Assembly: GCF_006337105.1 (NCBI RefSeq) | Contig: NZ_CP040871.1 | Coordinates: 1,054,001 to 1,118,000 of the forward strand | DNA from: Thermomonas aquatica | Lineage (GTDB): Bacteria; Pseudomonadota; Gammaproteobacteria; Xanthomonadales; Xanthomonadaceae | Reading direction: 5' to 3' | Length of the DNA stretch: 64,000 nucleotides | Part shown: one piece after another, positions 54,805 through 61,961 of the stretch | How the letters are laid out: every line of letters starts with the position of its first letter | Numbering within the stretch: the first letter of the stretch is position 1 | Notes under the pieces: generated by a model | Told to the model about the DNA's origin: nothing | Seen by the model: the letters and a program-made list of their open reading frames with translations, nothing else | Database searches by the model: none | Made by a program: the position numbers and the translations under genes

Positions 54805-55691
54805 TGTCCGAAGCCGCCGCCCCGCCCATGCCCGCGCCGCCGGTCATCGGCGAATCGACGCGGCTGGGCGCCACCCTGGTGCTGTCCGTGCTGCTGCACG
54901 CGATGCTGATCCTCGGCCTTGGCTTCGCGGTGGAGGACGCCGCGCCGGTGATGCCGACGCTGGACGTGATCCTCACCCAGACCAAATCCGCGCTCACCCC
55001 GAAGCAGGCCGACTTCCTGGCCCAGGCCGCCAACCAGGGCGGCGGCGAGCACGACAAGTCCACCCGCCCCACCGCGCCGCAGGCCGGCCCGCTGCCGCAG
55101 CCGGAGGACGGGCTGGCACCGCGCCCGTTGCGCGCACAGACGCCGGCGCCGAGCCCGCCGCCGGACCCGCGGGTGATCGCCTCGACCAATGCCCGCGACA
55201 GCGTGCCGACCCCGCAAGCCCGCCAGGAGATCGAGGTCAATCCGCTGCCGCCCGGCCAGGAAAAGATCGACCGCGACATCGAGATGGCCCGGCTCGCCGC
55301 CGAGATCCAGTTGCGCTCGCAGCAGTACGCCAAGCGCCCCAAGCGCAAGTTCGTCTCCGCCAGCACCAAGGAATACGCGTGGGCGGAGTACCTGCGCGGC
55401 TGGGTCGACCGGGTGGAACGGGTGGGCAACCTCAATTACCCGGACGAGGCGCGCCGCCGCCGCATCGGCGGGCTGGTGGTGATCAGCGTCGCGGTGCGCC
55501 GCGACGGCAGCGTGGAGAGCACGCGCATCATCCAGTCCAGCCACGTGCCGATGCTCGACAACGCCGCGCTGCGCATCGTCAAGCTGGCGGAACCGTTCGC
55601 GCCGTTGCCGAAGTCGCAGGACGACCCCGACATCCTGCACGTCACCCGCACCTGGCAATTCCTGCCGGGCGGCGAGCTGGTCGACCAGTGA
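54804..55691 (+). CDS. TonB-family protein (TonB3-like position)
   Basis: A 295-residue energy transducer. One N-terminal transmembrane helix (LGATLVLSVLLHAMLILGLGF, with the His of the TonB family), a Pro-rich periplasmic spacer (about 75-150), a charged helix, and a C-terminal TonB domain with VGNLNYPDEARRRRIGGLVV and a YP box. The gene overlaps gshB by 1 nt. In P. aeruginosa tonB3 occupies the same place beside gshB and pilG and is needed for twitching motility, so a pilus role is plausible. No ExbB/ExbD genes are in the window. Confidence 0.88.
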   Translation: MSEAAAPPMPAPPVIGESTRLGATLVLSVLLHAMLILGLGFAVEDAAPVMPTLDVILTQTKSALTPKQADFLAQAANQGGGEHDKSTRPTAPQAGPLPQPEDGLAPRPLRAQTPAPSPPPDPRVIASTNARDSVPTPQARQEIEVNPLPPGQEKIDRDIEMARLAAEIQLRSQQYAKRPKRKFVSASTKEYAWAEYLRGWVDRVERVGNLNYPDEARRRRIGGLVVISVAVRRDGSVESTRIIQSSHVPMLDNAALRIVKLAEPFAPLPKSQDDPDILHVTRTWQFLPGGELVDQ

Positions 55692-55701
55692 TCCGCAGGC
55701 G

Positions 55702-56154
55702 CTAGGCCTCGAGCCCCGCCTTCGGCAAGCGCCTTGCATCGACACCGAGGATTTCCAGCATCTCGACGATTTCGTCCTGGGCCAGATACCCCCGGGGCAG
55801 GTGGAGCGTGGAACCCAGGTCATCCACCAGCATCACGCTGCCGTCGGCGCGGATCCGGCTCCGGCCGTCATCGATCCGCTCGAGCTGGAGCGTGTTCACG
55901 CCGTAACCGGCCGGCCCGGAAATGACGCCGTGCCGGACTTCCCAAGTCATCAGGAACGGCATCAGGAAACCGATGCCGAACAACAGCACGGACCCAGCGA
56001 TCGCGGTCGCGATCACCCAGGTCGGCCACCAGCCGGCCAGCGCCCCGAGTGCGCTTGCGGCTGGAACCAGCAACGCGACGACGGCCAGCGGAATCGACGC
56101 CTTGGTGATCGTCGGGCGATAGGCATGCACGCCATCGCCGATGCACTTCTTCAT
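55702..56154 (-). CDS. Small membrane protein of unknown function
   Basis: A 150-residue protein with two hydrophobic segments (SIPLAVVALLVPAASALGALAG and WVIATAIAGSVLLFGIGFLMPF) and a soluble C-terminal half containing LQLERIDDGRSRIRADG and DDLGSTLHLPRGYLAQDEIVEMLEIL, which looks like a PH-like or small beta domain. I do not recognise the family. Its ATG overlaps the tsaB stop by 4 nt, so it is made with TsaB, and it converges with the TonB gene 10 nt away. Confidence 0.7.
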   Translation of the reverse strand: MKKCIGDGVHAYRPTITKASIPLAVVALLVPAASALGALAGWWPTWVIATAIAGSVLLFGIGFLMPFLMTWEVRHGVISGPAGYGVNTLQLERIDDGRSRIRADGSVMLVDDLGSTLHLPRGYLAQDEIVEMLEILGVDARRLPKAGLEA

Positions 56155-56855
56155 CGCCCGTTCCGCAGCGCCTGCTGCTCGGCGATGGTCAGCGCCACGT
56201 TGTTGCGCAGGTAGGCGGGCTCGATGCGTTCCGGCGCCACCGCTTCGCCACGCGCGAAGGCGAGCGCACCCAGGCGGGCGACGTCAGCCGCATGCGGCAA
56301 GGCCGCCGCATCGACCGAAGCCAGCCGCCCCTGCAATCGCGCCCGCAGGAGGCCGTCCGCCGCCGCAAACCCGGTGCCGGCACCGTGCCAGCCGTCGCCT
56401 TCGGGAAGCGGGTACTCGGCGGGTGCGATCACCCGCTCGTCGCTGCCGGCGACAACGCCCCCGCCTTCGCGACGGAACGTGGCCGCGTAGATCTCGCCCA
56501 TGCGCGCGTCGATGGCGGCGACGATGCGTTCGCCCTCGCCAACCGCTTGTGCACGCATCGCCAACGCGGCCAATGTCGACACCGGCAGCAGCGGCCGGTT
56601 CAGCGCCAGCGCGATGCCCTGCGCCAGCGCGATCGCCAGGCGCACGCCGGTGAATGCACCCGGACCGCGACCGACGGCGATGGCATCGAGTTGCGATTTG
56701 GCGACCCCGGTGTCGGCCAATAACTGTTCCGCCCACGGCAGCGTCAGTTCCGCGTGCCGGCGCGGCGCGATCTCGAAGCGCTCGTGCACCTCGCCGTCGA
56801 TCCAGACGGCAACGGAACAGGCTTCGGTAGCGGTTTCGATGGCGAGCAGTTTCAT
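56151..56855 (-). CDS. tsaB: tRNA N6-threonylcarbamoyladenosine protein TsaB
   Basis: A 234-residue ASKHA-fold partner of TsaD in making t6A37 on ANN-decoding tRNAs. Motifs: LLAIETATEACSVAVW at the N-terminus, RRHAELTLPW, VGRGPGAFTGVRLAIALAQGIA and VAAIDARMGEIYAA. It also acts as a scaffold for TsaE. It lies 36 nt downstream of the VOC gene and overlaps the following small membrane protein gene. Confidence 0.95.
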   Translation of the reverse strand: MKLLAIETATEACSVAVWIDGEVHERFEIAPRRHAELTLPWAEQLLADTGVAKSQLDAIAVGRGPGAFTGVRLAIALAQGIALALNRPLLPVSTLAALAMRAQAVGEGERIVAAIDARMGEIYAATFRREGGGVVAGSDERVIAPAEYPLPEGDGWHGAGTGFAAADGLLRARLQGRLASVDAAALPHAADVARLGALAFARGEAVAPERIEPAYLRNNVALTIAEQQALRNGR

Positions 56856-56891
56856 CGCGGGATCAAGCCTTGGAATGCAGGGCGGCGAAGG

Positions 56892-57296
56892 TCACGCACC
56901 CTTGTTCTTCTCGTCCCAAAGCATGGGCTCCCACAATTCGACCTTGTTGCCGTCCGGATCCATGATCCAGGCGAACTTGCCGTTCTCGTGCGATTCCGGG
57001 CCGGCGACGACGGCCACGCCATCGGCCTGCAATTGCGCCAGCAGTTCGTCGAGGTCGTCGACCCGGTAATTGATCATGAAGGCGGACTCGCTGGGGCTGA
57101 ACCACTGGCTGTCCTTGTCGGCCAGGCTCCACACGGTGAGGCCCTTGTCCTCGGCCTTGTCGTCCGGCCAGCGCAGGATGGCGCCGCCCCAGGTCTCCAG
57201 CGGCAGGCCCAGGTGCTGCTGGTACCACGCCGCCAGCGCGGCGCTGTCGCCCCTGCACTTCAGGAAGACGCCGCCGATTCCGGTGACCTTTGCCAT
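56892..57296 (-). CDS. VOC family protein
   Basis: A 134-residue glyoxalase-fold protein, different from the one beside ahpF. It has GIGGVFLKCRGDSAALAAWYQQHLGLPLE, a beta hairpin GGAILRW, FMINYRVDDLDELLAQL and the C-terminal FAWIMDPDGNKVELWEP. The usual first metal His (DH in the opening strand) is absent, so metal binding is doubtful. GGGGAC precedes the ATG at 57296. It starts 35 nt after the helicase stop. Confidence 0.85.
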   Translation of the reverse strand: MAKVTGIGGVFLKCRGDSAALAAWYQQHLGLPLETWGGAILRWPDDKAEDKGLTVWSLADKDSQWFSPSESAFMINYRVDDLDELLAQLQADGVAVVAGPESHENGKFAWIMDPDGNKVELWEPMLWDEKNKGA

Positions 57297-57330
57297 CGTT
57301 GTCCCCTGCGTTGATCGGCCCGATTGCGGA

Positions 57331-59337
57331 TTATTGCGCACTCGGCGCCTGCGCGAAGAAGCGCTGCACGTCGGCCAGCTCGCGCGTCCTGGGCAACGGC
57401 GGCAACGAATCCAGGAACACCCGGCCGTAGGTCTTCTGGGTCAGGCGCGGATCGCACAGCACCAGCACGCCGCGGTCGCTCTCGGTGCGGATCAGGCGGC
57501 CGGCGCCCTGCTTGAGCGCGATCACCGCCTGCGGCAGCTGTTCGTCGCGGAACGGGTTGCCGCCGCCGCGGCGGATCGCGTCGAGGCGCGCCTCGAACAC
57601 CGGATCGTCCGGCGCGGCGAACGGCAGCTTGTCGATGACCACGACCGACAGCGCATCACCGGCCACGTCCACGCCCTCGCGGAAGCTGGCGGTGCCGAGC
57701 AGCACGCCATCGCCGGAATCGCGGAATTTCTGCAGCAGCACATGCCGCGGCTCGCTGCCCTGCACGAACAGCGGCCACGGCGCGCCGCGCAGCAATTCGG
57801 CGGCTTCGCGCAGCGCGCGATGCGAGGCGAACAGCAGGAACGCGCGGCCGCCGGAAGCCTCGAGCACCGGCCGCAGGGTTTCGACCAGCGCCGGGCCGAA
57901 CTCGCGCGAGGCCGGTTCCGGCAGGCGCGGCGGCAGGAAGCACAGCGCCTGCCGGTCCCAGTCGAACGGGCTGGGCTCGAGCAATTCCACGCATTCGTTG
58001 ATGCCCAACCGCTGCGCGATGTGGCGGAAATGCCCGTCCACCGCCAGCGTGGCCGAGGTGAACACCCAGGCCGCGCGCGATTCGTCGCGATGCCGGCGCA
58101 ATGGCCCGGACACGTCCAGTGGCGTGCGTTGCAGGCGGAAGCCGCGCGGGGTGAGTTCGTACCAGTGCACGCTGGCGGCGGGGTCGCCCGCCGCCGCATC
58201 GGCATGCTCGGCATCATCCGTGCCGTGGTCGGCCTCGGCGCCCAACCAGCGCTGCAGGCGGCCCAGCTGGTCGCTGGCACGCAGATGGCAGGCGTCGAAA
58301 CCCGGCGCGGCCTCGCGCAACGGTTCCAGCGTTTCCCGCATCGCCCGCAGCGACCCGGCCAGCGCCTGGAAGGCGGGCTCGATGTCGACCTCGTCCAGCG
58401 CGCGCCACGCGGTGCCGCGCTGCGGGAGGTTGTCCATCGCCGCGCGCAGCGCGCGTGCCGCCTGCTCCAGCGCGCGCGCCGGTTCCTGCACGCTGCCCAG
58501 CGCACCCGGCACGTCCTTGCATTCGGCGATCGCGTCGCGCGCCAGCTCGACCAGCGGGCGGGCGCCCAGGCCTTCGCCGAAGAACTGCGCGGCGAGTTCC
58601 GGCAACTGGTGCGCCTCGTCGACCACGAACGCCTGCGCACCTGGCAGGATCTCGCCGAAGCCTTCCTGCTTGAGCGCGAGGTCGGCCAGCAGCAAGTGGT
58701 GGTTGACCACCACGATGTCCGCGGTCTGCGCGCGCTGGCGCGCCTGCACCACGAAGCAGTCGCCCCAGAACGGGCAATCGGTGCCCAGGCAGTTGTCGGC
58801 GGTGGAGGTGACCTGCGGCAGCAGCGGCGAGTCTTCCGGCAGCGAGGCCAGTTCGGACATGTCGCCGAATTGCGTGCGCCCGCTCCACGCCACCACGCGC
58901 TGGAACTGGGCAACCAGCTCGCGCGAGGAGAACATCCCCTTGGCGGGCTGCGCATCGCCCTTCGCCTGCTCCATCCGATAGCGGCACAGGTAGTTCGCGC
59001 GGCCCTTCAGCAGCGCGGTCTTCAGGCCGGTGCCGAGCGCATCGCGCACCCTCGGCAGGTCGCGGAAATACAGCTGGTCCTGCAAGGCGCGCGTACCCGT
59101 CGAGACGATGGTCTTCATGCCCGACAACAGCGCGGGCACGAGGTAGGCGAAGGTCTTGCCGGTGCCGGTGCCGGCCTCGGCCAGCAGCACGCCGCGCGAT
59201 TCGAAGGCATCGGCAACGGCGACCGCCAGCCGCTGCTGCGCGGGGCGCGCGACGAAGCCGGGGATCCGCTGGGCCAGCGCCGCGCCCTCGGACAGCGCAT
59301 CGCGGACGCCCAGGCCCAGGCGCGAAGTCGGCACCAT
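57331..59337 (-). CDS. DinG/YoaA-family ATP-dependent DNA helicase
   Basis: A 668-residue superfamily 2 (XPD-like) helicase. Walker A AEAGTGTGKT (K61), four likely Fe-S cysteines in NYLCRYR and NCLGTDCPFWGDC, DEAH box FVVDEAHQLPE, TSATL (motif III), ASFREGVDVAGDAL and the C-terminal QGAGRLIRTESDRGVL. Length and motifs fit YoaA better than the longer DinG. It probably unwinds 5'-3' and helps replication past damage. It lies 14 nt downstream of mrcB. Confidence 0.93.
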   Translation of the reverse strand: MVPTSRLGLGVRDALSEGAALAQRIPGFVARPAQQRLAVAVADAFESRGVLLAEAGTGTGKTFAYLVPALLSGMKTIVSTGTRALQDQLYFRDLPRVRDALGTGLKTALLKGRANYLCRYRMEQAKGDAQPAKGMFSSRELVAQFQRVVAWSGRTQFGDMSELASLPEDSPLLPQVTSTADNCLGTDCPFWGDCFVVQARQRAQTADIVVVNHHLLLADLALKQEGFGEILPGAQAFVVDEAHQLPELAAQFFGEGLGARPLVELARDAIAECKDVPGALGSVQEPARALEQAARALRAAMDNLPQRGTAWRALDEVDIEPAFQALAGSLRAMRETLEPLREAAPGFDACHLRASDQLGRLQRWLGAEADHGTDDAEHADAAAGDPAASVHWYELTPRGFRLQRTPLDVSGPLRRHRDESRAAWVFTSATLAVDGHFRHIAQRLGINECVELLEPSPFDWDRQALCFLPPRLPEPASREFGPALVETLRPVLEASGGRAFLLFASHRALREAAELLRGAPWPLFVQGSEPRHVLLQKFRDSGDGVLLGTASFREGVDVAGDALSVVVIDKLPFAAPDDPVFEARLDAIRRGGGNPFRDEQLPQAVIALKQGAGRLIRTESDRGVLVLCDPRLTQKTYGRVFLDSLPPLPRTRELADVQRFFAQAPSAQ

Positions 59338-59351
59338 GCGCAGGCCCTCGC

Positions 59352-61820
59352 TTACTGCGCGGGCTGCGCCGGCGGCGTTTGCTCCGGCGGAGGCGGCGGC
59401 ACCTGCTTGGCCGGATCGCAGCCGAAGAAGTCGCGGAGCGCCTGGCCGGCGCGTTCGAGCGGGTTCTCCGGATCGCTGCCCTCTTCAGGCAACGGATTGC
59501 CGAATTCGTCCACCGCCGGCGGCGGCGCGTACACGCACTGCTGGTAGCCGGGCGCATAACCGGCGACGAAGGCGAAGCGGCGCGCGCCCGGGCAGCCCGG
59601 ATCGGTGCTGTGCCCGCCTTCGATCCACTGCCAGTCCAGACCCTCGCCCGGGATCCGCAACGGCGCGCTCGGCAGGCGCGCGAAGATGTCCGACCACACC
59701 CGCATGCCGCCGGTGGCGCCGTACAGGCCGGTTTCCTTGTTCTGGTCGTTGCCGACCCAGACCACCGCGAGGTGGTCGCCGGTGTAGCCGGCGAACCAGC
59801 TGTCGCGGCCATCGTTGCTGGTGCCGGTCTTGCCGGCCGGCGACAGGCCGCCGAGGCCGTCGCGGATCAGCGGCCGGCCGGTGCCGGACGTGACCGCGTA
59901 CTGCAGCGCGGTGCCGACCAGGCGCGCGGCCACCGCATCGCCCTTCTGCGCGGGTGGCGCATCGCTGTCGTAACGCTTGATCGCGCGCCCGCGCGAATCC
60001 AGCACGCCGCGCACCGCGTGCAACGGCTGGATCTCGCCGTCGGAGGCGAGGAACTGGTAGAGCTGCGCCATCGCATACGGGCTCTGGTCCACCGCGCCGA
60101 GGATCAGCGACGGCTGCCCCTCGGACTGGATGCCGGCCAGGGTGTGGATCAATTCCGCCAGCCGCTTCGGCTGCACGTCCATGCCCAGCCGCACCGTGGC
60201 CTGGTTGTAGCTCTGCGCCAGCGCGTCGATCACGCGCACCGTGCCATGGCTGCGATTGTCGGAATTGCCGGGCTTCCAGTCGCGGCCGCGGCCCAGGCTC
60301 ACCGTCACCGGCGCATCGCTGACCGTGCTGGCCAGCGACCATTTGTCCGGCTGGGCGAGCGCGAGCAGGTAGACGAAGGGCTTGAGCAGCGAGCCGACCG
60401 GGCGCTTGGCATCGACCGCGCGGTTGAAGCCCTGCTCGGTGAAATCGCGGCTGCCGACCACCGCGAGCACGTCGCCGTTGTGCACGTCGGTCATCACCAT
60501 ACCGGCCTGCAACGGTGGACGGCCCTTGCTGCCGATCGATTTCAGCGTGCGGCCCACCGCGCCTTCGGCATAGCCCTGCGCGGACGGCGACATGCCGCTC
60601 ATCACCGACAGGCCGGCGCCGGAAATCGAATCGGACGGGTAATCGCGCGCCAGTTGCTTGCGCACCAGGTCCACGTATGCCGGGAAGCGGTTGGCGGCGA
60701 CGTTGCCGGCGTTCTCGGTCACGCCCAGCGGCGCCTTGATCGCGCGCTGGTATTCCTTGTCGTCGATCAGGTCGTTCTCGCGCATCTTGGCGAGCACGAA
60801 ATTGCGGCGTTCGGTGGCGCGCTCCGGGTTGCGTCGCGGGTTGTACCAGGACGGCCCCTTCACCATCCCGATCATCAGCGCGATCTGTTCGGTGGAGAGG
60901 TCGCGCAGGTCGCGGCCGAACCAGAATTCCGAGGCCGCGGCCACGCCGCGGATCGCCTGCGCGCCGCGCTGGCCCAGGTCGACCTGGTTGAAATAGGCCT
61001 CGAGGATGGTGCGCTTGTCGTAGCGCGCTTCCAGCAGCAGCGAAAACAGGATTTCCTTGAACTTGCGGGTGTAGGTCTGTTCCTTGCCGATCCCGAGCAG
61101 GCCGCTGCGCGCCAGCTGCTGGGTCAGCGTGCTGGCGCCCTGGCGGGTATCGCCGCCGGATTTCACGTTGACGAACACGGCGCGCAGCATGCCGCTGAAG
61201 TCCACCCCGATGTGGTGGTTGAAGTCGCGGTCCTCGACCGCCTGCAGGCCGGTGACCAGCAGTTCCGGCACTTCCTCGATCCGCACCAGCCGCCGCTCTT
61301 CCTGCTGCTGGCCGTACAGGGTGGCGATGCGCGCCGGGTCCAAGCGCGCGCTGCGCAGCGACTTGCGGCTGCCGAGGTCGCGGATCGCCACGACTTCGCC
61401 TCCGGACAGCGTCACCTCCAACTGCGCCGGGGCGATCCGGCCATCGACATCGTCGTAGCCGCGGCTGGAAATCCGCCAGCGCCCGCCGTTGCGCGCATAG
61501 GTGCCTGCACGTTTGCCGTCGCCGGCGTGGTAGGACGCGGCATCCAGCTCGGTCTTCAGGGTTTGCGCATCCATCGCCAGGCCGTCGCGCAGGGTCAGCG
61601 GCCGTGCGTAGACCCGGGTCGGCACCTGCCAGCGCAGCTTGCCGAAGCGTTCGCCGACCTGGTGGTTCAGGTACAGCATGTACGGGACCAGGAAGCCCAG
61701 CAGCAATGCCGCGCCGGCCAGGCCCCAGGTCAGCAGGCGCGATCGCCAGCCGCTGCCGCCTGCGTCGCCGCCCTGGTCGTCGTCTTGCAGGTCGTCGTCT
61801 TGGTCTTCGATGCGCGGCAT
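59352..61820 (-). CDS. mrcB: Bifunctional penicillin-binding protein 1B
   Basis: An 822-residue class A PBP. Cytoplasmic acidic N-terminus, one transmembrane helix (LLTWGLAGAALLLGFLVPYML), a UB2H-like domain, glycosyltransferase-51 with VEDRDFNHHIGVDF, QGASTLTQQLARS and KEILFSLLLE, then transpeptidase with S477-L-L-K480, SYNQ and KTGTSND. The C-terminus ends in a Pro-rich tail, and two cysteines (DPGC and QQCV) occur after the KTG. The start is ATG 61820 or TTG 61859; a -10-like TAGACT at 61880-61885 fits either. UB2H points to PBP1B rather than PBP1A. Confidence 0.93.
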   Translation of the reverse strand: MPRIEDQDDDLQDDDQGGDAGGSGWRSRLLTWGLAGAALLLGFLVPYMLYLNHQVGERFGKLRWQVPTRVYARPLTLRDGLAMDAQTLKTELDAASYHAGDGKRAGTYARNGGRWRISSRGYDDVDGRIAPAQLEVTLSGGEVVAIRDLGSRKSLRSARLDPARIATLYGQQQEERRLVRIEEVPELLVTGLQAVEDRDFNHHIGVDFSGMLRAVFVNVKSGGDTRQGASTLTQQLARSGLLGIGKEQTYTRKFKEILFSLLLEARYDKRTILEAYFNQVDLGQRGAQAIRGVAAASEFWFGRDLRDLSTEQIALMIGMVKGPSWYNPRRNPERATERRNFVLAKMRENDLIDDKEYQRAIKAPLGVTENAGNVAANRFPAYVDLVRKQLARDYPSDSISGAGLSVMSGMSPSAQGYAEGAVGRTLKSIGSKGRPPLQAGMVMTDVHNGDVLAVVGSRDFTEQGFNRAVDAKRPVGSLLKPFVYLLALAQPDKWSLASTVSDAPVTVSLGRGRDWKPGNSDNRSHGTVRVIDALAQSYNQATVRLGMDVQPKRLAELIHTLAGIQSEGQPSLILGAVDQSPYAMAQLYQFLASDGEIQPLHAVRGVLDSRGRAIKRYDSDAPPAQKGDAVAARLVGTALQYAVTSGTGRPLIRDGLGGLSPAGKTGTSNDGRDSWFAGYTGDHLAVVWVGNDQNKETGLYGATGGMRVWSDIFARLPSAPLRIPGEGLDWQWIEGGHSTDPGCPGARRFAFVAGYAPGYQQCVYAPPPAVDEFGNPLPEEGSDPENPLERAGQALRDFFGCDPAKQVPPPPPEQTPPAQPAQ

Positions 61821-61961
61821 GGGCGGTCTGGCTGGCGGCGGATTCGCGGGATGCGACAATGCCGGGAAGGGTCGCGGCGAGTCTAGCGCAGGGTTTGCGC
61901 GGTTCGACGTCGTCGATTGCCCCCTTCGTCAGTCAGAATTAATCAGCCGGAGTTCCGCCGC

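Noticed and set aside
59379..61886. An 835-codon + strand frame antisense to mrcB.
   Set aside because: It is the codon-by-codon mirror of PBP1B and has no recognisable domain.
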